Shown here piece after piece: positions 48,955 to 61,269 of a stretch of DNA of 64,000 bases. The notes below the pieces were generated by a model, which was not told the origin of the DNA, made no database searches, and saw only the letters and a program-made list of their open reading frames with translations. Made by a program: the position numbers and the translations under genes. This DNA is from Hofstenia miamia (lineage: Eukaryota > Xenacoelomorpha > Acoela), in contig SCFE01000040.1 of the NCBI GenBank assembly GCA_004352715.1, positions 1,487,578-1,551,577 of the forward strand, read 5' to 3'. The first letter of the stretch is position 1; each line of letters opens with the position of its first letter.

Positions 48955-51600
48955 GTGGAAATGTGCTGATCCTGCCAATGTGAGTGGTAGGGTAGGTTGT
49001 GCAAAAAATATGCCTGCGGGTTGTGTCGGAAATAATAAATTATGATGCATAATTTTTACCTAATCTTTCAAATTAGCATATTTAAAATAATTTACATGAA
49101 TATTATCAGTTTGTTTTGCAGCTTGGATTCAACAAATTTTTTCGAGAACTTAATTATTGTTGATTTTTCCATATACTTTCTGCTTTTCTAGTTTTGTAAT
49201 AACATACTGATTTATGAGCTAAGGTTTAACATAATCAACAAATATTCTGTGATTGCAATTAAATTAGGAATGTATTTCTGCATTTAATGTTTGTTCTATT
49301 AAAGGAACGGAGAGGCAGTATTAAATATTGCCATAGGCGCAGGGGGATTCAATTCGAGAGGGGAGAGGGCTAATGCAAGTACTGCAAATTCACTTCATAA
49401 CATCAAGGTGTGAAACTAACAGCCGCATTTTTTAAAATTATATTTTCAAGTACATATTTTGTTGGCCTTTTAATTTGAGTACGCATCTTATTAGAGATAT
49501 CGAAATGAATGGTGGCTAGTACATTTTCGGCAAAAAATTTATACACAGAACTATAAAAAGCATTAAAAACACAATTTCAACAATATCGTTATGTATTGTA
49601 TCAGTTAGAGGAACTTACCGCAAGAGCGTCGTGAGAAACTTCTTAAAATAGGGGCAAAAAAAATTTTGCGCGTGTGATATTTTAGTATCCTATTTTTGTT
49701 GAACAAATATTTTATTTCATATCAATTTATTCTTGACGAAATTTAATCATTTAATTGAAACAAAACAAGGAGACGAGATCTTATATTCCAAGCATTTGAT
49801 TATGCGAACTAATGTGCTAGAATCTGCTTTAATCTCTCATCCCATGTGTAAAAATATAAGAATATAGGCCTTGGATTGTTATTTTCTACGATTCAACTAT
49901 TTTGAAAGCAATGGTTAGCACATCAGTAATGGGAAGCACTTTATATCTGATATACTGCATTTCAAATGGAAGTAAATTTCAAAATAACACCAATATTTTC
50001 CAGATATTTATAAAAAATTTAACCTGGTTTAAGGAATTAAAAATTAATTTTTTATAACGATCTGGAAAAAAATTTTATTCACCTAAAAATGACTTGCGTG
50101 TTTTATCTTAATAGTATAATTCACATGCATACATCTATATACAATAGAATTAAAAATGGATTATTTTTTTCATACAGTAAAAATATGCTCCAATACATTT
50201 AGCGCAATACTAAATACCGCTCACGCCCCCTATGACCTACCAGATGTTGTTTTGGTACCAAATTACGCTTAAATAGCTTTTTTGAATGATTTTTATGTAG
50301 TGACATTTCAGATCTTTAAATCTAAGTTTCAATGTTACATCGTTTGCATGTATGTATTGTCATGCACAATGTCTTCTAGTAATTATTTGGAAATTGTATA
50401 TTATTGATGTAAGCAAAACTACGTTGATTGCTCACCAATTACTTTTTCTTAATGAATGCGTAAGTTTTTACATGATTGTTAAGCTGGGGAAGTACTATAT
50501 ATATTTTTTACTACACATGCATCAAGCTACTGAATGTAATACATTTTTTTCACTGAGCAATCAAACGTCCTATTTTGTCTCTTAAGCAGATAATAATAAA
50601 GATTTTAAACTTTAAAAATTTGTCTGTAATTTAACAAAATACTTTTGCGGAAAACAATTTAAGTAATAGAGCTTTTGGAGGCTGGGTCATAGAATGCAGA
50701 TGCATTTATTTAAAAACGTTAAAAAATTAGAAAATATGCCATACACTGCATGACATATAGTAATTGGGAAGTGAAATTCTTATTACAAATTTGATTTTAA
50801 ATTTTCTGATAATTATTTAAAATGCTTCAACTTAATATAGATAAGCAAATTTTTTCTTATGTGTATTTATTATTAATATCAACGGTTTATTGCATATTTT
50901 AGAAAGAATAAATCGATAAATATGTTTTGTACGTAAAATTATGAGAAAAGCAGATTTTATATGGGAAATATTTCACGTAGTATTTTGACAGATTGTGACG
51001 ACTTTATGGAATATGAGATGGCTTTATTACAATAAAGATAATTAAATTTATTGCTTGTAATCTATGTCACTTCAACAACCAGATCAATATAATTTAATGT
51101 ATCTATGAATTAAGAAGGTCTTAAAATTAATGAATTTTATTGAAAATTATTACTCTTTAAATAGTTCAAGGAAGCAATCATTTTCAATTATATGTTTGCA
51201 GAATGATAACCAAAATTTAAGCGAATTTTATACAAAACTGCACATTTTATGAAAATTCATTAATTAAATATTGAACTCTGACTTTGAAACTTTTTGGAGT
51301 ACTTACCCACGACATAAAATATTTGGCCTCTTTCGCTTATGAGCATTAATTTTACCTTATATTAATCTCATAGACAAAAATTTGCTGAAGAATTATCTTC
51401 TCATGGTAAACTTTTTCTATTAACAACTTAACCATAAAGTTTTTTGAAATAGATTTAGGTACTAGACTTTAATGAAAATCTAGTGTAAAGTCGGGATTTT
51501 CTATTGAAATTCATCTATAACGATTGTTTTCTTAAAAAAAACCGCCACCATTTGCTTACAAAATGATACAATAGAAACTATGATAACGTCATAATCATAT
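48955..51600. other. Non-coding DNA, nothing firm
   Basis: GC-richer snippets at 49331-49375 (CATAGGCGCAGGGGG) and 50215-50240 (CACGCCCCCTATG) look like opposed transposon ends, but their flanks do not match as duplications. No genes are supported. Confidence 0.4.
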
Positions 51601-51626
51601 AAAACGTTAACTCATGAAGAAGGGGG

Positions 51627-51666
51627 TATAAAAAGAAAAGACGAATAGTGTCTATCGGCAGTTCAA
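51627..51666 (+). promoter_or_regulatory. Possible core promoter (TATA plus initiator-like)
   Basis: GGGGGTATAAAAAG places a good TATA box at 51627. CAGTTC follows 32 bases downstream at 51659, near the spacing expected for an arthropod-style initiator. The downstream 150 bases have no usable open frame beyond nine codons from 51738, so if transcribed it would be non-coding or spliced. AT-rich DNA gives many false TATA boxes; the spacing and G-run make this one only slightly better than chance. Confidence 0.2.
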
Positions 51667-54600
51667 ACTAGAAAATTTAGGAATAAGGCAGAGAGAATAT
51701 AAAAACGCATATAATAAATAATAATTAATATTTATGTATGATGGATTTCCTTTGTGAGAAGGAATAATCTACCTCATAAGGGTAGGTGTCTTGCACAGCA
51801 AAATTTTGAATTGCCTATAAAATTGCTTTGTGGTACATGTAACTGCTTAAATGGATGTTCTATGGCTTGTGTGCTACCTATTGAACTTTTTGATTTTATA
51901 TGAATGCAGAGAATACAACATAAACTTCTTTTTAACTTCAATTTTCAAAAAAGTATCTAGGCAACTGCATTACCATATCTAGTCCCAGAGCGCTTAATGC
52001 ACTTCCTCAATACATCCATGAAGTTAATGGATTCAAGGAAATTGAAGGATCTGTAAGCATAATGAGTATATGAGTAAAGCATGAAAGACAAAATTGCTTA
52101 TATCAGAACATCTTATTAATTTTTGAAGATATTTAGGCCTCATAATTAAAATTTGTTGTTATTTTTAAGCAGGTGAACCTTTTTCCAATGACATGTTTAT
52201 ATTAAAATTTAAGCAGGTGGACGTTTTTAATCGACATGTTTGTTTATAATAAATTTAATCAAGTGACAATTTGTTTAGTTTCAATTGTGACCAAGTAAAC
52301 ATGTTGAATAAATGCATACAATTGTTTTCAAAATATTTGTACTTTTTATTTTGAATAAAATAATGAAAGTATATTGTCATATATGTGAATATTGTCATAG
52401 ACAACTTGATTTTTATATATTTTTTTGAAAATATGAATTGTTGAAACTATTAATAATGAAACATTAACCCGCATCAAGCTGCTATTATATGTATTTCTGC
52501 GACGTGGTGTAGGTATTCTGTGGGTCAAATTGGTTTCCTCCAAATTCGGAGACAGTGCAACAAGATAGATGTAATCGTTAATGGCTTCTAGACTAGTATT
52601 TAAGGCAATCTTAATACGAGCCCGAATATCTTTGTCGAATCAACTTTCCGAATCGTAAGGGAACATCAATTTATAGCCAAGAGTTTACAAAATTTGGAAA
52701 CTGACTGTTTTAATCTATTTGCTCTAGCTACTATTCTACATATTAGGTTTCTAAGCATTATCACGTAATTAATGGAATATCGCCTCCCACATCTGTTCGT
52801 TATTTGATGTGGTTATAGCCATACAATATATTCCATGTATGGAGAATGGGCTAAAAGCCTGATCATTATCACATGATCAGAGAATGAAAGGGTAAATGTT
52901 GACTAAGCATGTGCATAAATGCATATTTATTAGCATGAAATAAATTGTTCTTCATGTAATATTTATATTTTATTAATGTCAATGAATAGAGTAAGCCAAT
53001 GAAAAAGGGAGTAACTACATTCTCCATTGCCATTCTGCTGCCCTTTCCATTTATGTTGGTTTTTCTTGTTTTAAAAAAGCTTAGTAAATATATGAACTAG
53101 CTTAAACTTAATTGAGGTTGCGCCATTTTCAATTATATTTTGTATGAGTTAATTTCTTTGAATATAGAGCTTGTGAAAACATCTAGTATATTAGGAAAGA
53201 AGCACTGTTTAGTTCTAATTGTGGTTTTTTTTTAAAAAGATTGCCTTATTCCTATTGCAATAATAAAAATATAAAACAAAAAGCACCAAAGTTTTAATGT
53301 TGAGTTCTACCCAAGACACCCAAGTGTACCCAGGACGACGCAAGAGTAAACTCAAAACTCAAGAACCAAATGGTACCTACCAACCTGGTAGTGCCTAGTA
53401 AAATTGTCAAATACACAAAACATACTCTCACGAGCAACAGAATGAATTTAAAGGAAACAATCGACATATGATAAAACACTCAGGCTGTAGAAGATGGTAT
53501 ACGCCGTATAACTTCCACTTACAGTCATCTGCTAGCGTTTATCCGAATGTACATGTCCCCTATGCACTGATTTGGAATTGGCTATTAGCGTATGCCCGCA
53601 GAAAATTCTAAGACTACACCACTGAAGATACATATAATATTTTTATTAAATCTGAATGAAAACACATGTTTGCGGATCTGTTTTTTAATTCTGTGAAGCA
53701 TTGAAGACGACAACAGTAAAATTATTTTCTACGATAAAGAACAACCAAATTATTCAACACTCGACTGGTTCACCATTGAGATGTCTCTCTTCAGAAAATC
53801 TTTCGTTAGTAAGTGAACCATCGTTTTTAACCGTTCATGTACTCTTTTGTTATTCTATGTATCACAAAGGTACGATTTGGGTATTGTTTTACCCTTAAGT
53901 ATACCCGAACTGCTAAGCAATATTGTCGAAATATGATTTGATAATGGCTTGGTTAACTAAATTGCCAAAAAATTATTTTTGTACTTCATTATGTTTAAAT
54001 ACTGTTAAATAAATGGAATATTTCAATTCAAAGAAATTGAGATTTTCAATAACAAATAAATTGAAGATGAAGTTTTTATTGAAAAACAAAGTGCCAAGCA
54101 TATTAGAAATTTTCATGATTTATAGCAACGGAAGTAGTCACGCTGAATTGATTACTTCCCTTCTTAGACCTATGTTCTTAATAATTAGTGTCATAAACAT
54201 GTTTATTAGGCCAATAGTGAGCAATTAGTATTTTTCCACTCACTCAAACTAATATAGCAAATCTCTAGTAATTTTTTTTACCATTGTAGCTAATTCTCAA
54301 AATTTCTAATTATTTTATCAAGTAATGAATTGTCTACAATATTATTATTGTTATTAACTGAAGTTTTTCAACTAAGAAATTGTAATCAAATTTCATTTAA
54401 CAATCGATGTCGAACGATGCGAATGGATTTCACTTCTCTTCAATTCATAATAATCTTGTTGATTGAAAGCTGACTGAACTTATTCATTGTATGTGTTTTC
54501 TTGTATCTTGGATCATATCATCTGCCTTCAACGGTCGGTCACAATTAGAGCAGCCTGACGTCTTGGTTTACGAAGGACAATATTATCCTCTGTCCTGCTT

Positions 54601-54690
54601 CAGATTAAGAGGAACCCTAACTTGGTAAACTTTTAGGTCAGTCCTAGATATATATCTATATATAAGATCATGTGATTAATTTATTTTACC
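51667..54690. other. Non-coding DNA, nothing firm
   Basis: A minus-strand frame at 52346-52543 and a GC-richer block at 53310-53610 were inspected. Neither shows domains or paired repeats. GCCCGC and CCTGGTAG-type snippets in the second are unassigned. Confidence 0.4.
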
Positions 54691-54696
54691 CTCATC

Positions 54697-54697
<1 letters not shown>

Positions 54698-54745
<48 letters not shown>

Positions 54746-55073
54746 GTATGTAAATACCTATAAATCTGTATAATATATATGAAAAATATTAAAGATGAGA
54801 TACAATATATTCTACAGTAATATAGAATTGATGCTCTGTGTTTTGGCTTGTGTAGATGTCTTAATGTTTCAAAAAGAAACATTTTGAATAAATATTTTTT
54901 CAATGCAGCGTAGTAGAGCTTGGAATGGGTCGGTTAGCACTATTATAACCTAGTACATACTAGAATAGATACTATTACAGAAAATTTATCGAAAAATTAA
55001 CCAAAATCATGTAAATAGATTTTAGACGTATAGAATCCATATATATCATTAATGTAAACAAAATTTTAGGTAA

Positions 55074-55108
<35 letters not shown>
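54698..55108. repeat. (TA)n microsatellites at 54698-54742 and 55078-55108
   Basis: Two pure TA tracts separated by ordinary AT-rich sequence. No gap here. Confidence 0.9.
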
Positions 55109-55110
<2 letters not shown>

Positions 55111-55330
55111 ATGTTTAAATTGCTCACCCCTCAGTAATCATGTTTCATTGGATTAAAAAATGGTGTTCGCAAAAGTTCTCTTTATTTTAAAGAATTTCGA
55201 AATGGTCGCAATATTGGAACAAAATTAACGAGACACTTTTCAGATTTTGAAAATTTTTATTTGTTTGTGTATAATAATTTTTTCAAGAAGCCATAAAAGA
55301 TTCTTAGGCTGTTTAATGGCTTATTGAAAC

Positions 55331-55360
55331 CAAGGCAACCTAAATATTTAGGTTGCCTTG
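55331..55360. repeat. Perfect 30-bp palindrome
   Basis: CAAGGCAACCTAAAT is followed directly by its exact reverse complement. It has no loop base and no neighbouring repeat unit. It could extrude as a cruciform or form an RNA hairpin if transcribed. The flanking bases do not extend the symmetry. Confidence 0.9.
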
Positions 55361-56510
55361 ATTGCAAGTGTAACTATAAAATAATTTGTAGTTTTCTAAA
55401 ATAACCAGACTTGTCCAACGGCCTAAATATCAAATTCCATTGCCAATCCATTTCCATTGTGATAATTTCCACAAAATTGGATTGCTATTTATTCTCTAAA
55501 TCTTAAATTATTATCAAAGATAATACTTAGATACCTTACTTTATTTTCTTCTATAGTTTTGTTTATTGTAACCTTAGTTTCTCATTATTTGTGTATTTAA
55601 TACCATAAACTTTGTTTACATAAAATAGATTTTTCAAATGCATCAATTAAATACTCATATTTAAAGTAGATATACCATACACTTGCATACAAAATTAATG
55701 CGATTGCGGTTGGAATGTGGTGCTCCAACAGTACTGTCAAAAGGTCATGAAAAAGTTTTGCTCCTCCATCATTACCATCATGGATCAAATATAGCTGAGT
55801 AAAGTAACAGCGAGGGCATTTCATAAATTATTGTTGCATTTATGCGAACCGTACAAATTTCCTTCTTTTTGCTAGTTTTAATTTTCATAGAAATTTCATT
55901 AGAAACATGGCGAGTCCTTAAAATAACACAAGATAGACAATAATTTTAGTAAATTACAATACCAAAATTCTTAGTAAATAAGCAATAAAACTCCACAGTG
56001 GACCCACACAAAAATTTTGTGTCTAATCTGGGCAAACTCCTTTTTCACATTGTTCAATTTGCCAAAATACTTTTTTAAGTAAAATACACTTTCTTTGAAA
56101 ACTGTGGACATTCGTATTTAATATTGTATTAAACAGTTACATTTTGTAGTCTGTATCTTCTGTTTGTAATGCTGTGAATATAGATTTATTGTATTAAAAT
56201 ACGAAATTGTGTGCAATAGTACGATACAACCATCATAATTGGCTTATACTCACATGGATCAACTAAATTAAATAATATATTACACTTAATAAAGTAGAAT
56301 ATATCAGAAATTACTTTGGAAATTAGAATATTTATAGAAAAGCGGCACAAAGATTTTTATACAAAGTTTATCACAAATGAGTTAGACTTTGAAAAGATTT
56401 CTTATGGATTTCTAAGTATCCCAATGTTAATTGACTTTCTTGAGTTATCTAAAATTTGAAAATGATTTTTTGATATTTTCTCAGAATTCAAGTTAAACTT
56501 TTGTATATAC
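55361..56510. other. Non-coding DNA, nothing firm
   Basis: A minus frame at 55597-55824 has balanced composition but no recognised motif. Confidence 0.4.
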
Positions 56511-56716
56511 ATATATATATATATATATANNNNNNNNNNNNNNNNNNNNNNNNNNNNNNNNNNNNNNNNNNNNNNNNNNNNNNNNNNNNNNNNNNNNNNN
56601 NNNNNNNNNNNNNNNNNNNNNNNNNNNNNNNNNNNNNNNNNNNNNNNNNNNNNNNNNNNNNNNNNNNNNNNNNNNNNNNNNNNNNNNNTATATATATGTG
56701 TGTGTGTGTGTGTGTG
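56511..56716. repeat. (TA)n/(TG)n microsatellite with 159-N gap
   Basis: TA repeats enter N at 56530-56688. The right side is TA then a (TG)n tract to 56716. Frames translating to THTHTH or YIYIYI are artefacts. Confidence 0.95.
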
Positions 56717-58689
56717 TTTATGGTAGGTTTTGTTGATTTCAGCGAAATTGCACACAGTACACATAGCCCGAAGTAAAAAGGAGAAATTCCGCGATGTAGA
56801 TGTTTTTCGATGTTGTCAATATACCATAGCATCGGTATTGGTATGATATAAAGCATAACGAAAATTTATATTTATTAAGAAGGTGCGCCAATGTATATTA
56901 CGTGATTGTTTCTAAGGCATCATTAAGGCTGATTTTAACTCTATTTTATGTCGAATTGCAGTCCCTAACTTACAAAATCATCTCTAATCTAGATGAACAT
57001 TTGTTTTTGTGTAAAAGTTTGTCAATGAATTTTGATAAACTTTTAAAATGAAATTCATTCTTTTGCATTCATTACTTTCCCTAAATAGCTTTATTCATCA
57101 TTAATGGTAACCAACAATTAAGACAAATTCTGAACATATTCGTATAAATTGACAGTTGGAGCATCCTTTTAGGCCCCTCTGGCTGCAACAAATTTATGTC
57201 GTTTGCATAGCCATTCATTTATATATTATTTGAATTCATTTATGCTCTGTATTGTTTAAAATAAATTGAAATAAATTAAAAGAGAGAGATAAATCTTGCT
57301 CTAGTGCCTAGTACTCTAATTCAATTTATTCTATTTCGCGGTTGATTTAATAACAATATAAAAGCAGCTTCTAATCACCTAATGGAAAAATTATATTTAA
57401 AGAATGTAATTTATCAGATAATTCTTAATTTTCTTATTAAGAAATAGTGGAACGAGAAGTATTAAAATATTACTTGGAAAAGCAAAGGTATTTATAATAA
57501 GGATGGGCTTACAAATTTTAACCTAATTTTGAGAACACCTTACGAAATTAACATTGAGAACATACATAAGCATTCAAGTAAGCAATAAGGGGTGACTTTT
57601 TAGCAAGTAAGTTTAAAATGAAAATATTTTTAAGTATTCAACTTAATAATAAAGGGATTTTTTGAATGAGATTAAAAAACTTCCCTAAATTGTGATAGAG
57701 CAAAACCATAAAAACTGAGATTAATGGCCTGAATGAATTTAAAGAGGACTTAGTAAAATAATGTTGCAATATATAAATAGTATTAGAAAGCAATTTTGTA
57801 TTACAATTTCAGTACTTTATGTAACACCTTAGTATTTGTGTTTTAGGATATATTTTGCATTTCAAATTACTCAGCTATTTGGCTTGAGCAATGTCCGTTT
57901 GGCTAAGGTTCTCCTCCAATCCATGTTATTGTAATATAAAACAATTTTTGAATTACATTTGAGGTCAAATTCATTTCACAAAGTCTTTGAAAAAACATCA
58001 AGTTTATTCTCAAATGTTAGAAATCCAATTAATTTCCGCAACTACTTTGACAGTAACATTAGTGAAATTTCATGTAATGATTACGAATAGAAGTATTGAA
58101 ACTTGAGGTCAACATGTTGTATATGACTTAAGGCACTTACCATTTTGTGTAGTAAAATGTGCTTTCATGTTATTTACTATCACTTATTGTCTTTTCATAC
58201 AATCAATTTATCATTGACAATCAATTTCCTGTTATTATGAAAATTTTTGGGATCACACAAACAGGGGATCCTTACTGGAATTAGGCATTTCTTTTCAAAA
58301 TTATGCCAAATTCCAGCGCCATTAGCGGGATACTATCAATTAAAAGTAATTAGAAATTAAATTTAGATATAAATATATTTACAGCGATTGTAATTCTTGA
58401 TATTAGTAAATCATTTTATTCGAAATTTTATCATCTCACTTACTTATTCACTAACGTATCAAAATTGCGGAAAATATTACAATAAGCTATCTAAGACATC
58501 ATAAGTAATGTAAAGAATTGATGGTATTAATTCTGCCGATATCTACAAATTCATGTATAACCCAATTTTCCCTTAACAGGCTTGGATAAAATGGTTCGAA
58601 ACTGAATAATGGCGGTTTATACCTGTAAAGTCAGGTAGGATTACTTAGGGTTAAATTTAAACAAACAAATTTTTTGTAAGAATCACTAT
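56717..58689. other. AT-rich non-coding DNA, nothing recognised
   Basis: No supported genes, RNAs or paired termini. Confidence 0.45.
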
Positions 58690-59250
58690 GAAGTTAATTG
58701 TTGTCGGGATTACTGTAGCAGACGACAAAACGTAAACGTGGGTAATACCACGATCCGGGTCTGCACTTTAACCCTTGGAAGTGTGTCTACTAAGGCCGGT
58801 TTAATCATGAGAATCTTCTGGCGGCCACTGGCATGCAAAGCACTAATTTGTGTTGATTCTGATCAGCGGAGTGCAGCCGGCGGCCGAACTTCAGTTGCAA
58901 GGGTTTGTTTTAGTTAAACAAAGCTACTAACGGTGATTAATTAGAGAGAGTCTGCTGACTGCAAATAAAAAAACTCCTGCGAGACAGCGAAGCTGCCTCA
59001 CTGTGATTGGTATAGCAAAGTCTGGCGCTTAAATTATCCCATAGACCAGAGGAGAGTTATTCCTACCATGACTACCTTTGAGATAAACTCATAGCTCGGC
59101 AACCAGTAGCAGTCTTGCTGGCATTGCATTCACTGCGCCGCAGTCTGCCCACTAAATACTAAACAAACAGGCTTTACGACCGTCACCGCTCCGATGTGCA
59201 TAAAATACACATGAAAACTCCTTCATTTACCTTATTACTTAATGTTCAAT
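58690..59250. other. GC-richer island of unknown nature
   Basis: This stretch stands out from the AT-rich surroundings, with CpG-containing patches (GATCCGGGTCTGC, GGCGGCCACTGG, GCAGCCGGCGGCCG, CTGCGCCGCAGTC). Several short self-complementary stretches could form hairpins. No open frame of note is present, and I could not match it to tRNA, rRNA, snRNA, SRP or RNase P patterns. Options are a CpG-island-like promoter, an unknown structured RNA, or an unfamiliar element. Confidence 0.35.
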
Positions 59251-59276
59251 ATAGGTTCGGGACTCCCCACCACAGG

Positions 59277-59298
59277 ATTGATTTGATATCAAATCAAT
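59277..59298. repeat. Perfect 22-bp palindrome
   Basis: ATTGATTTGAT followed by its exact reverse complement. It lies 25 bases outside the left end of the element at 59324-60630. CAATTGAT is also found just outside the right end, so the symmetry might belong to a longer version of that element. Confidence 0.7.
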
Positions 59299-59323
59299 TG
59301 ATTTGATTTAATATTGACTCTTA

Positions 59324-60630
59324 GGGTGCATTCACACAGAAAGATTGTGCTTGCTAGAGCGAACTTTTTCCGTTCACACAGAAAGCGAGCTTGCGCTAGC
59401 TTTAAATCTTGGGTATTCACACAGAGAGATTGCGATATTTTCTAGCAATGTATTAAAGCCAGAGTGTTCACACAGCGCGATTGTGCTTGCGATATTTTCT
59501 AGCAATGTATTAAAGCCAGAGTGTTCACACAGCGCGATTGTGCGAGCTTGGGCTCGCTAGAGATTTAAACAGTTGAGTTACTGTTTCTAACACATGTTTA
59601 AAGATAGTTCTATTCACACAGAAAGCGCGCGAGAGCGCGATTATGTAAAAGATTGTAAATTTGATTTTAAACATGCTAAATATTTTTGACGATGACATCT
59701 CCCAATAATTTAAATTCATGCCAAAAATTTTTACGAAGTACGTATAATGTATTTAGTTTCAAATTATTATTTCATATTATCACAAAAATTGTATTATTGA
59801 ACACATTTGTAAAATAGGTTTTGTCCACAACATTTCTTATTTATAGCAGTTACTACTTGAACTATAGTAACTGCTATTAATAAAAAATGTTTTGATTTCT
59901 ATATTCTTAAAAATCTACCTAAATTAGAAAACGTTTTTCAATTCACCCNNNNNNNNNNNNNNNNNNNNNNNNNNNNNNNNNNNNNNNNNNNNNNNNNNNN
60001 NNNNNNNNNNNNNNNNNNNNNNNNNNNNNNNNNNNNNNNNNNNNNNNNNNNNNNNNNNNNNNNNNNNNNNNNNNNNNNNNNNNNNNNNNNNNNNNNNNNN
60101 NNNNNNNNNNNNNNNNNNNNNNNNNNCATAGATTCCATTGTATCAAATGATTTTCAGTTAGTTATTTACATAAAGATCAATTAAATTGTAATAATGTTTA
60201 CATATTAAAAATTATTCTCTTTGATTCGCTCAAATGCAATAAAATATAACAATGTGTAGAGAATATTATTGAATATTTTCCTAATAGCAATTAAAAGCTC
60301 GCGTTCTGTGTGAACACTCTCGTATTAATACATTGCTAGAAATCTATCGCAAGCGCAAGCTCGCTTTCTGTGTGAATTCAACTATCTTAAAACATGTGTT
60401 AAAAAATATAGCAGGCGCACGCCGTCTGTGGGAATGCTACTATCTTAAAACATGTGTTTAAATTACAAGCGCGATATCGCAATCTCTCTGTGTGAATACC
60501 CTCCTTTATTTCCTCTTGTTTAAATCTCAAGATTGGCTTTATCGCTCGCTGTCTGTGTGAATTCAACTATCTTAAAACATGTGTTAAAAATACAAGCGCT
60601 ATATCGCAAGCTTTCTGTGTGAATGCACCC
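59324..60630. mobile_element. PIF/Harbinger-like or foldback element with 6+6 inverted motif arrays
   Basis: The termini are inverted: GGGTGCATTCACACAGAAAG at 59324, and the same reversed at 60611-60630. TTA flanks both ends (59321-59323, 60631-60633), the 3-bp TWA duplication typical of PIF/Harbinger. The left arm has six TTCACACAG motifs (59331, 59373, 59416, 59467, 59524, 59613). The right arm has six in reverse, near 60304, 60365, 60424, 60485, 60549 and 60613, one mutated. Other shared blocks are CATTGCTAGAAA/TTTCTAGCAATG and AACATGTGTT. A ~57-bp unit is tandemly duplicated at 59422-59535. A 178-N gap (59949-60126) occupies the centre. No transposase is visible. The long repeated arms also fit foldback elements. 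Confidence 0.72.
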
Positions 60631-60633
60631 TTA

Positions 60634-60999
60634 AATGAATTTACTTCAATTGATATGAGTTGATTTAGAAATCTTGAATATTCATGCTATAGAGAATTAA
60701 AATAAAAAGTACACACACTGCGTTAAATAAAATTGTATGTATTGTTTTCTATGATAGTTAACACAATAAGCGAATAATGGACAATACCATAGTCCGAATT
60801 CGGCTCAGTCTAACTTGTGCTTGATCAGCCTGCGTTGGGCTTAAGTCCATTTTTACAGGGAAATTATGCCGGCCTGATTTTAGCATAATGTTTTAAATGA
60901 TATTTGAAATGCATGTGAAAAATTAATTTGAATATTAAGAATTTCCTACTTGTAAGAATATACTCCCATTCAATTTAATTGCCTCTATATTGTTGGCTT
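60634..60999. other. Non-coding spacer
   Basis: Includes GCCTGCGTTGGGCTTAAGTCC and GCCGGCCTGATTTTAGC patches near 60830-60890, not assigned. Confidence 0.35.
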
Positions 61000-61144
61000 T
61001 GTAAAGTTAAGTGAGATTAATTAAAGATTGTTATAAAATTTATTAAAATAGGTAACTTATACATACAAATAAAAGATGTTGACCGAACAGTGCAATGACT
61101 ACACGGAAGCATTATAAGAAGGCAGTAAAGAAGGTTGTATGACA
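61000..61144 (-). repeat. Putative 3' LTR of the gypsy element, 145 bp
   Basis: On the minus strand this block starts TGTCATACAACC and ends CTTTACA, giving the TG...CA outline. It contains an AATAAA-type signal (TTTAATAAATTT). It sits just downstream of the integrase tail, where the 3' LTR belongs. The matching 5' LTR would be outside the window, so the edges are inference. Confidence 0.35.
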
Positions 61145-61269
61145 CCCATAAAAATCGGGTGGTTTCCTTTTCGAACTAATTTCTGACAAAGAGTTGTTTT
61201 AGAACTTTCTGACGAGAAGTTGTTCTTAGAACTATTTCTGATGATTGTAGAACTTCCATTAAGCAAAAT

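Noticed and set aside
49335-50240. Element bounded by CATAGGCGCAGGGGG and reversed CATAGGGGGCGTGAG
   Set aside because: Flanks are unrelated and the termini align only in G-runs.
56402-56856. Open frames with THTHTH/YIYIYI
   Set aside because: TA/TG microsatellite and N gap.
58690-59250. Known structural RNA (tRNA, U snRNA, SRP, RNase P)
   Set aside because: No diagnostic boxes of these families could be found by eye.
59331-60620. CRISPR-like array
   Set aside because: Motifs are ~9 bp, irregularly spaced and inverted between arms in an animal-type genome; they are transposon subterminal repeats.
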